Below, piece by piece: positions 1 to 6,105 of a DNA stretch of 8,458 nt (position 1 is its first letter; each line of letters starts with the position of its first letter). Origin of the DNA: Bdellovibrionales bacterium RBG_16_40_8 (GTDB lineage Bacteria; Bdellovibrionota; Bdellovibrionia; Bdellovibrionales; UBA1609); the NCBI GenBank assembly GCA_001769925.1, contig MEPT01000122.1:3758-12215 (forward strand), in the 5' to 3' direction. The position numbers were made by a program, and so were the translations under genes. The notes under the pieces were generated by a model. That model was given only the letters and a program-made list of their open reading frames with translations, was not told the origin of the DNA and did no database searches.

Positions 1-5
1 AACGC

Positions 6-46
6 TACTTGACTAGTGTGCCTTATAGGGCACATCTTGTCAAGTA
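6..46. repeat. Inverted repeat / strong hairpin, first of a tandem pair
   Basis: Two nested complementary arms are visible. The outer arm TACTTGAC (6-13) pairs perfectly with GTCAAGTA (39-46). The inner arm TGTGCC (17-22) pairs with GGCACA (29-34), and a T-G wobble could close the 4-base loop further. A small internal loop (14-16 against 35-38) separates the stems. No T run follows, so it does not look like an ordinary intrinsic terminator. It could be the 3' part of a structured RNA, a repeat element, or an operator with TTGAC/GTCAA half-sites. The element may begin before the window, so its full extent is unknown. Confidence 0.55.
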
Positions 47-50
47 GGAC

Positions 51-93
51 GTAAGCGTCATATCGACGCCATAAAGTTAACGATAACGCTTAC
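51..93. repeat. Second tandem hairpin upstream of the S41 peptidase gene
   Basis: GTAAGCGT (51-58) pairs perfectly with ACGCTTAC (86-93). After a two-base bulge (59-60) the stem continues with TATCG (61-65) against CGATA (81-85), giving 13 pairs around a 15-base AT-rich loop. It begins four bases after the first hairpin ends. The segment AGCGT (54-58) can also pair with ACGCT at 2-6, so two mutually exclusive folds are possible. An A-rich stretch follows (about 109-137) with no T run. A structured RNA or repeat element is the best description; it matches no RNA family that I recognise. Confidence 0.5.
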
Positions 94-191
94 TGATGAA
101 ACTGATGATATTAAATCTAAAAAAGAAAAAAATAACTAACATGCGTATTTCATACTAGCCTACATCATTAATGCCTTTTTACGGCATGCAA

Positions 192-219
192 TTAACATAT
201 TTTCAGGCCTATTTAAAAT
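192..219 (+). promoter_or_regulatory. Probable sigma70-type promoter for the S41 peptidase gene
   Basis: The -35-like TTAACA (192-197) and -10-like TAAAAT (214-219) each match consensus at five of six positions and are 16 bases apart. Transcription would start near 226. That excludes an upstream ATG at 171 as the translation start on this transcript and leaves 249 and 264. The surroundings are AT-rich, so chance matches are possible. Confidence 0.4.
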
Positions 220-263
220 ATGCTCTAAGACAGGTAAAATATACCGCTATGGTATGTAATAAG

Positions 264-2360
264 ATGGCAACCAATAAGTGTAAATTTCGTAAGTTTCTAA
301 CGCCGCTACTATTAACCTGTGCATTCATATTTAGCTCACCACTAAGCTTAAAATCTGCATGCGCAGCCTCAAATCTAAACCAATTAAATAAACAACAAAC
401 TGATGAGTATGGGGTAACGACAAAAAAAGCCCAACTTACTGCATTTGCAAATATACTAGGTGAACTAAAAAATCACTATGGCATGATTAAATACAAATAT
501 GAAACCTTCGGAACTACATATAAAAATCTCGAATCTAAATATACCCGACTTATTCGCACTGCGACTTCACTTGAAGAAGACTCTGGTCTTCGCCCCAAAG
601 TTGCGCGCAGAGTTTTATCTTCAGATGAATTTCAGCAATTAATGATTGGCTTTAGCGACGAGTTTCGCGATGGCCATACTAATATTTTACGAAACACCTC
701 TCACTACTACACCCTAGGGATTAAAGCAGCTGCCTTACAAGGACATCTTTACATAACAGGGCTAATGCCTAACATAATCACACCTGGCACCACATCAACA
801 AAACTTCAAGTTGGTGATGAAATAATTGAAATAAATGACACCCAGATTATGCTTTTAGCAAAAGAAAATCTTTTATACACGCAGCGAGCTACCGCTGAGT
901 CTCGATTAGAACGAGCTTTAGAAAGTACAATCAACGTAGATAATCGTTTTTACCGTACAAAAATCGCTGGAGAAGAAGTCAAAATTAAATTTAGACGCAC
1001 TCAAGTAGATGGTCCAACAATCGAATTTACTGGTATCTTTAACTGGATAGATTTTCCAGACATTAAAGAGCAAATTAAAATCGCAAAAGAACTATCAAAA
1101 TCTTACTCATTCGGCGATCGCGGAACAGAAAGCTACTTTAGCGTTGGGTTAGATAACTTAAGTCTTGCAGAAGGCTCTATAATAGATCTAGGTAAGCTTT
1201 TTAATTCTGAAGTTTCAGATAAAGAGCAAATTACCCGTCTTAAAGCCTATATGATTCGTTATGAAAATAAAAATATAGGTGTTATTAGAATCCCAGATTA
1301 CTCGCCGCCAGGATCTATTAAAGAAATGTTTGCTGAAGTACTTTGGCTAGAAAAAATGATACTGCGCCTTGAAAGCACTACTGATGTTTTGATTATCGAC
1401 CAGGCTCATAATGGTGGCGGGTATGTCGATTACGTATCGCGTTTAAGTCAGCTTTTTGCCAATCATGCTGATGGCATGAAAGGCGTTACCCTTGATGTGA
1501 GGCTTTCTGATTATCTTATGTTAGAAAATACAGACGGGTCAGGAAATTCAAAAACTGAGTCTAACCTAGCAAAGCTCTATATTGATAAAAAAGTCCTAGA
1601 AAAACTTAAAGAAAAAGTGACAAATGGAGATCGTTGGTCAGGGCCTTTACCTTATATGGGGTCTGGGGCTATAGTTTCTGAGGGGTCGTTCGGACTAATA
1701 ACTTCACAGAATGTAAAACCCTATACCAAGCCCGTTTTAATATTAAATGACAGTAGAAGTGGTAGCGGTGGTGATTTTTTTCCGTCAATTATGCAGGCCA
1801 ATAAACGAGCTAAAGTGTTTGGTACTAAATCGATGGGTTTAGGCGGCCCTGTTTATCGGTCAGTACCCTCTATTACGCAAGCTGAGATGAACATGCGCTG
1901 CACTATGGGTTTTTGTCTGCGCTCTGATGGCCTCCCGGTTGAAAATGTTGGAGCTATACCTGATTTTGAGCGCGAGGTAAGACCAGAAGATCTTAAAAAT
2001 AATTTTAAAAATTTGTCAGCTGATGCTCTAAAAGTCGCTGTGGATATGGCTAATGGCAAAAACGCTATTGATATTAAAAATCACCTAAAAAGCCGAATAG
2101 ATAGCGAATTCCCCCTCCTAAAAAATTCTCCTAAATATGTTATGCCAAAAGAGTTAATTCTTAAGGATCTTATTCTTTTTGCCTCACGTACTCGTTATTC
2201 AGCGCTTATCCGCCTAAATGAATTACTACTTCTTAAGAAATTTCAAAATATCCAGGATTTAACACTTATCAATCAGGTCATGCAGGATCTCGAACAATTA
2301 GGCGACGATATTATCTTAACAGGATTTGATATTACCTGCGCTGATATATTGACACAATAG
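264..2360 (+). CDS. Exported S41-family peptidase, tricorn-like Ser/His type
   Basis: A 698-residue protein predicted to act outside the cytoplasmic membrane. Residues 1-35 form a signal peptide: a Lys/Arg-rich start, a hydrophobic core, and an Ala-Cys-Ala site near residue 34. A PDZ-like segment lies at about 147-196. The S41 core shows DGHT (His138), IIDQAHNGGG (379-386), SGSGGDFF with the presumed nucleophile Ser501, and VENVGAIPD (Glu560). The position of the catalytic Lys in CtpA/Prc (GKG in GEPTFGKG) is Leu526, while DGHT-His and VEN-Glu fit the tricorn-type Ser/His arrangement. About 120 residues after the core (575-698) are charged, probably helical and unrecognised. ATG 264 is chosen because it begins a normal signal peptide downstream of the promoter at 192-219. 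ATG 249 is possible. ATG 171 would add 31 residues of non-signal sequence and has no ribosome site. Substrate unknown. Confidence 0.85.
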   Translation: MATNKCKFRKFLTPLLLTCAFIFSSPLSLKSACAASNLNQLNKQQTDEYGVTTKKAQLTAFANILGELKNHYGMIKYKYETFGTTYKNLESKYTRLIRTATSLEEDSGLRPKVARRVLSSDEFQQLMIGFSDEFRDGHTNILRNTSHYYTLGIKAAALQGHLYITGLMPNIITPGTTSTKLQVGDEIIEINDTQIMLLAKENLLYTQRATAESRLERALESTINVDNRFYRTKIAGEEVKIKFRRTQVDGPTIEFTGIFNWIDFPDIKEQIKIAKELSKSYSFGDRGTESYFSVGLDNLSLAEGSIIDLGKLFNSEVSDKEQITRLKAYMIRYENKNIGVIRIPDYSPPGSIKEMFAEVLWLEKMILRLESTTDVLIIDQAHNGGGYVDYVSRLSQLFANHADGMKGVTLDVRLSDYLMLENTDGSGNSKTESNLAKLYIDKKVLEKLKEKVTNGDRWSGPLPYMGSGAIVSEGSFGLITSQNVKPYTKPVLILNDSRSGSGGDFFPSIMQANKRAKVFGTKSMGLGGPVYRSVPSITQAEMNMRCTMGFCLRSDGLPVENVGAIPDFEREVRPEDLKNNFKNLSADALKVAVDMANGKNAIDIKNHLKSRIDSEFPLLKNSPKYVMPKELILKDLILFASRTRYSALIRLNELLLLKKFQNIQDLTLINQVMQDLEQLGDDIILTGFDITCADILTQ

Positions 2361-2378
2361 TTTTACTTTTCGTATAAG
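2349..2378 (+). promoter_or_regulatory. Strong sigma70-type promoter for mgtE
   Basis: A perfect -35 TTGACA (2349-2354) is followed after 18 bases by TATAAG (2373-2378), five of six matches to the -10 consensus. The -35 box lies in the last codons of the peptidase gene (Leu-Thr-Gln-stop). Transcription would start near 2385 and leave a leader of about 35 bases, too short for an M-box or similar magnesium riboswitch. mgtE is therefore probably transcribed independently of the upstream gene. Confidence 0.6.
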
Positions 2379-2419
2379 TACTTCTAATAAATCGCACAAA
2401 AAAATGGAAAAATTATGCC

Positions 2420-3769
2420 ATGACCCTGCGGGATGAAATCAGCGTTCCACGCGCGCTCACAGATCAAGAGATTGACAAGCTTGTTTTAGACTGGAGCAGT
2501 TTACCGCAAAGCTCTCACCAAGAAGAATTCTTAAAGCTTGATCGAAAAACTGCAGAAGAATTTTTTCTACGCATGCGCGGCTCTGATCAAGCGGGTATTT
2601 TTTGTATTTTGCCAGTTGATGACCGCAGATCTTGGATTAGACTTTTAGCCCCAGACGATGCAGCTGATCTTATACAAAATTTAAGTGAAGATGATAAAAA
2701 ATTAGCACTTCAACTTCTTGATACGCAAACACGCCATGATGTTTCAGCCATTCTTGCTTATCATGAAGACCAGGCCGGCGGTCTAATGAATTCGCGTTTT
2801 GCGCGTCTAAGACCTGATATGACGGTAGAAGAGGCTATTCGCTATCTTCGTGCCCAAACTCGCACTCAAGTTGAAACCATTTATTACGCTTATGTACTCG
2901 ATCAAAGTCAGCGCTTACTGGGAGTTGTATCGCTTAGACTTTTATTCGCCTCACCACCACAAACTGTGGTTTCACAAATTATGGTGAAAGACAAAGACCT
3001 TGCGGTAATACATGAAAACCAAGATATCGAAGAAACTGCCCGACAATTTTCTAGCAGAGAATATCTTGCATTACCTGTGGTTGATGAAAAAGGAATTATG
3101 AAAGGTATCTTGACCTTCGATGACGTAGTTCAAGTAGTGCAAGAAGAAGCAACAGAGGACATCCATAAAATTGGGGGCGTTGAGGCATTAGACGCACCCT
3201 ATTTTAAAATAGGGTTTTTAAATATGATTCGTAAACGCGCCGGCTGGCTGCTTGTGCTTTTTGTGGGAGAAATGTTCACCGCCACAGCGATGGGATATTA
3301 TGAAGAACAAATTTCAAAAGCTATAGTACTAGCCTTATTTATTCCCCTTATTATTTCTTCTGGCGGAAATTCTGGCTCGCAAGCTTCAACGCTGGTAATT
3401 CGCGCTATGGCATTAGGAGAAGTTCGTTTACGCGATTGGTGGCGTGTATTTATTAATGAATCTGCGGCTGGATTTGTTTTAGGCCTAATTCTTGGCCTAG
3501 TAGGCTTAATGCGTATATTTTTTTGGCCAGCCAGAGAAGAGCTATACGGGCCTCACTTCGGGCTTGTTTCGCTTGTCGTGGGCTTTAGTTTAGTCGGGGT
3601 GGTTATGTGGGGGACACTTACCGGCTCTATGCTACCTTTTTTACTACGACGCCTTGGTCTTGACCCAGCTACGGCCTCCGCACCCTTTGTAGCTACTCTT
3701 GTCGATGTTACTGGGCTTATTATATATTTCTCTGTAGCAAGTTATATTTTCGCTGGTTCAATTCTATAA
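2420..3769 (+). CDS. mgtE: Magnesium transporter/channel MgtE
   Basis: Complete 449-residue MgtE, about the length of the Thermus thermophilus protein (450). It is an inner-membrane Mg2+ channel that works as a dimer; the cytoplasmic part senses Mg2+ and closes the pore when the ion is plentiful (family knowledge). Residues about 25-125 form the MgtE N domain (for example LLAPDDAADLIQNL). A pair of CBS domains follows (about 132-250, with LRPDMTVEEAI and LPVVDEKGIMKGILTFDDVV). The membrane domain starts near 274 with five hydrophobic helices. The signatures GGNSGSQAS (315-323) and LGLDPATASAPFVATLVDVTG are intact; Asp429 corresponds to the pore Asp432 of T. thermophilus. GGAAA at 2406-2410, nine bases before the ATG, is a modest ribosome site. 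The gene has its own promoter and converges with the FecR-like gene. An Mg/Co/Ni-transport annotation is the usual alternative wording. Confidence 0.97.
   Translation: MTLRDEISVPRALTDQEIDKLVLDWSSLPQSSHQEEFLKLDRKTAEEFFLRMRGSDQAGIFCILPVDDRRSWIRLLAPDDAADLIQNLSEDDKKLALQLLDTQTRHDVSAILAYHEDQAGGLMNSRFARLRPDMTVEEAIRYLRAQTRTQVETIYYAYVLDQSQRLLGVVSLRLLFASPPQTVVSQIMVKDKDLAVIHENQDIEETARQFSSREYLALPVVDEKGIMKGILTFDDVVQVVQEEATEDIHKIGGVEALDAPYFKIGFLNMIRKRAGWLLVLFVGEMFTATAMGYYEEQISKAIVLALFIPLIISSGGNSGSQASTLVIRAMALGEVRLRDWWRVFINESAAGFVLGLILGLVGLMRIFFWPAREELYGPHFGLVSLVVGFSLVGVVMWGTLTGSMLPFLLRRLGLDPATASAPFVATLVDVTGLIIYFSVASYIFAGSIL
3196..3215. repeat. 20-bp perfect palindrome inside mgtE, followed by a T run
   Basis: ACCCTATTTTAAAATAGGGT is fully self-complementary, and T continues to 3219. 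As RNA it could fold into an 8-bp stem with a TTAA loop followed by U5, which resembles a weak intrinsic terminator. It encodes Pro-Tyr-Phe-Lys-Ile-Gly (260-265), the linker between the second CBS domain and the first membrane helix. It may be only a by-product of codon choice. Confidence 0.5.
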
Positions 3770-3783
3770 TTTATATCTTTTTT

Positions 3784-5997
3784 CTAAATCGCCCCCTGAA
3801 CTTCGTAGCTGCGCGGTATAGACCACTCTGACACATTATTTCCGTAACGTGATCTTACTCTCCAATAGACTAGGCGACTTGGTAATTTCGATTTTAAAAT
3901 ATATGAATTTGTTTTTACCTTTTTAGTAAGTAATATATTTTTGAACTGAATATCGCCTGAAAATTCTAATTCGTAATCAGAAACTTCGGGATTTTTTCTC
4001 CAACTAAAAAGTATTGGATCATTTTTTACTTTACCAAACGCTATTACGGTAATTTTATCTGCAGGCAACGACGCTTCTGGTGCCTTTAGCATTAATTTTG
4101 CATTAAGTTTTAGATTTTTTGTTACGTAATCACTTAAGCGTTGCCCTTTGATATCAACCGCCGCAACTTTGACCTCATAAACTTGATTCGGTAGCATTTC
4201 GATATCGACCTCAGTTTTTTTAGTAATGCTTTCTTTATCTTCAGCTATAACAGTATACGCAGATGTCATCGGCATTTCTGACCACTCAAGCTTAAATGAT
4301 TTTTTTTGTTTAAGCATAGCAATTTTATCTACAATTTGATCATCGCTCTCAGGCGAAGTTATGATTGGGGGGGGCAACTTAATCTCAATTTTAGTTGGCG
4401 CACTAGCTAATGAAGTTTTTCCGTTATCACCAATTCCTCTAACCCGCCAATAATATTGGCCCGGTTTTACATCTTCCCATACAAAAGATGTTTCTTTTAA
4501 TGATTCAATGATACGCGGCGAAGAAAAATCTTCACTCTTATCTATCTCTACAGCATATTCGTTTGCGCCAGTAAGTTCTTCCCATGAAAAAGTTGGCGGA
4601 TTTAAAATACCTTTACGTATACTTGCCGGATTTCTAACGTCGATATCTTTTTTAAACTTTAAAATAATATTTTTTTCTGCCTTTATAATATTAGGAGTCG
4701 CTGCGCTATCTATTTGCGGTCTTTCAGGCTCTTTTATTGCTATCGGCTTCTCTACGATAGGTATTTCAGGTTTTACTACCTCAAACAGCACCTTACCCAC
4801 TGAAAACTCTCTAGCTTCGCTTGTAAAATTTTCTGCTGCAGGAGTTTGCATGCCAACTCTCCAATAATAATTGCCACGTTGCAAATTTAACTCGGCGTGC
4901 GGAGATTTTAGAGCAATACTTTTAATGATATTTGAAAAATCAGTCTTATTTGAAATCTCAAGATTAAACTTTGACGCCCCTCTTTTATCCTCCCATTGAA
5001 AGCCAACATTTCGCAGCTCATTTTCTCGTAAATTCTCAAAGCCATATAATATAATTTTGTCTATAGGCGAAATAAGTTCTACTGACTCCTTTGCAAAGAT
5101 ATCAATTTTTTGGTTAAGAGAAATTTGATCATTATTGTCAAATCTAACAATTCTATAGAAGTAGTGGCCTTTATTTTTAGGCGGCATCCAGCTGTAGATA
5201 TTTTCATTTTCTTCGATATTTTTCTCAAAGTTTATTTGGTCAAACTTATTAGATCGAGAAATTTGCAGTTTTATAGGTATCTTAGGCTGCTCATTTCGCC
5301 ATTTAAATATTATTTTTTCCTCTTTAGATAACCAAATTTCACTATTTGACTTAGGCAATAAAAACTCAATTGAAAAAGTCTTTTTGTCTATTTTTAGGTC
5401 TTTTTTAATACTGGCTGATTCGTTTTTCTTAATTTGCAAAATTTTACTTTTGTCTTGTACTTGAATATCAACCTCGCCAGTTGCGCTTGAAACAGTAAGT
5501 TCGCCTTCGTCTGTTTTCTGAATTTCTATAGAAGTTGTATTCATTTTAGGAATTACCTTAGTTACATGTCCTTGATACATAATTTTAATTGGTTTTTCCG
5601 GCTCTGTTAGAGTCGTCATTGTTCCTAACTGAAGATCAAATACAACTTCATCTTTATTTGGTTTAATAACCACAAGACTATTTGCCCCAAGACTAATGCT
5701 TTGATTGTTGTTAATATTAAATTTAATTTCAGAATCTAACCCTGTAAACAAACTATCATTATCATAAATATCTTCTTTATCACTTGCCCTGTACCAAGAT
5801 AAACTTTGTCGTGATCTACGCCTTACATCGTTTTTAGTAGAAATAATTTCGCCCACTTTTAATTCGTCTTTTCGTGCCACCTGAATATATCTGTACAAAA
5901 GATCATCTCTTAGTAAAATAGTGCCTACTATTATCGAACCAATAAGTGATGTAAATATAAGAACTTTATCTGAGCGACTCAGACTTTGGTCGGGCAT
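3784..5997 (-). CDS. Membrane-anchored FecR-domain protein with fibronectin-III-like repeats
   Basis: A 737-residue protein with a short cytoplasmic start, one membrane helix (about 12-29) and a large extracytoplasmic part. Residues about 45-195 resemble the FecR domain: VGEI near the start, then a beta-rich run with ISLGANSLVVI and LQLGTMTTL, ending in ATGEVDIQ. About five beta-sandwich modules follow (211-301, 307-400, 465-540, 544-632, 637-734). They repeat a W-near-start, Y-x-x-E-I-(S/D)-x-S-x-(D/K)-F, YYWRVR-end pattern; YWRV motifs end modules 2, 3 and 5, and a YFYRIVR variant is in module 1. A Pro-rich linker (402-464) splits the array. Classical FecR proteins carry an anti-sigma segment and a TonB-receptor signalling role; neither is visible here, so a FecR regulatory function should not be assumed. 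ATG 5997 is chosen over ATG 6030 because GAGAGG lies seven bases upstream. Role unknown; possibly envelope binding or scaffold. Confidence 0.8.
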   Translation of the reverse strand: MPDQSLSRSDKVLIFTSLIGSIIVGTILLRDDLLYRYIQVARKDELKVGEIISTKNDVRRRSRQSLSWYRASDKEDIYDNDSLFTGLDSEIKFNINNNQSISLGANSLVVIKPNKDEVVFDLQLGTMTTLTEPEKPIKIMYQGHVTKVIPKMNTTSIEIQKTDEGELTVSSATGEVDIQVQDKSKILQIKKNESASIKKDLKIDKKTFSIEFLLPKSNSEIWLSKEEKIIFKWRNEQPKIPIKLQISRSNKFDQINFEKNIEENENIYSWMPPKNKGHYFYRIVRFDNNDQISLNQKIDIFAKESVELISPIDKIILYGFENLRENELRNVGFQWEDKRGASKFNLEISNKTDFSNIIKSIALKSPHAELNLQRGNYYWRVGMQTPAAENFTSEAREFSVGKVLFEVVKPEIPIVEKPIAIKEPERPQIDSAATPNIIKAEKNIILKFKKDIDVRNPASIRKGILNPPTFSWEELTGANEYAVEIDKSEDFSSPRIIESLKETSFVWEDVKPGQYYWRVRGIGDNGKTSLASAPTKIEIKLPPPIITSPESDDQIVDKIAMLKQKKSFKLEWSEMPMTSAYTVIAEDKESITKKTEVDIEMLPNQVYEVKVAAVDIKGQRLSDYVTKNLKLNAKLMLKAPEASLPADKITVIAFGKVKNDPILFSWRKNPEVSDYELEFSGDIQFKNILLTKKVKTNSYILKSKLPSRLVYWRVRSRYGNNVSEWSIPRSYEVQGAI
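4367..4374 (-). repeat. C8 homopolymer tract in the FecR/FN3 coding strand
   Basis: Eight G on the plus strand, so eight C in the gene, encode Pro542-Pro544 just before the fourth fibronectin-like module. The neighbourhood is strongly AT-rich and no comparable G/C run occurs elsewhere in the window. A one-base slip would remove the last two modules. In this copy the frame is intact. Confidence 0.7.
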
Positions 5998-6004
5998 AGT
6001 AAGA

Positions 6005-6010
6005 CCTCTC
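6005..6010 (-). promoter_or_regulatory. Ribosome binding site fixing the FecR/FN3 start
   Basis: On the minus strand GAGAGG ends seven bases before ATG 5997. The alternative ATG at 6030, 11 codons upstream, has no purine-rich site. This is the clearest Shine-Dalgarno sequence in the window. Confidence 0.75.
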
Positions 6011-6036
6011 TTCGCTCGTATTATCGACATATTTTG

Positions 6037-6066
6037 TTATTAAATAAGTAATTATGTAATTATAAT
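6037..6066 (+). promoter_or_regulatory. Possible promoter for the sensor phosphatase gene in the divergent spacer
   Basis: A perfect -10 TATAAT (6061-6066) lies 18 bases after a poor -35-like TTATTA (6037-6042). ATTATAAT at 6059-6066 is self-complementary, so a -10 TATAAT also reads on the minus strand (6064-6059) and could serve the FecR/FN3 gene, though I find no good minus-strand -35. The whole spacer is very AT-rich, which makes such matches cheap. Paired divergent transcription is plausible but unproven. Confidence 0.35.
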
Positions 6067-6105
6067 TTGTAAATATTATTAGATAATATCCCGATAACAT
6101 AATCA

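Noticed and set aside
3..47. Possible 3' end of an upstream gene in frame 3 (14 codons then TAG)
   Set aside because: Too short to judge, and it coincides with the inverted repeat; no recognisable protein sequence.
1..93. Integron attC site or tRNA gene
   Set aside because: The hairpins lack the R''/R' core sites of attC in the right places, and there is no cloverleaf or T-loop sequence.
92..130. CTGATGA cores (93-99 and 102-108) and a downstream GAAA that recall a hammerhead ribozyme, in a 9-bp direct repeat ACTGATGAA/ACTGATGAT
   Set aside because: No stem II can form between CTGATGA and GAAA, and the order of conserved elements and stems does not fit a hammerhead of any type; the direct repeat is too short to mean more.
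171..263. N-terminal extension of the S41 peptidase from ATG 171
   Set aside because: It would place 31 non-signal residues before a standard signal peptide, has no ribosome site, and lies upstream of the likely promoter.
2361..2419. Magnesium-sensing riboswitch in front of mgtE
   Set aside because: The leader is only about 35 bases and shows no extended structure.
4508..4867. 119-codon plus-strand open frame antisense to the FecR/FN3 gene
   Set aside because: The opposite frame has clear YWRVR modules and the better start; the plus-strand product shows no domain or ribosome site.
6024..6052. TCGACA as a -35 box for the sensor phosphatase gene
   Set aside because: No acceptable -10 lies 16-18 bases downstream.
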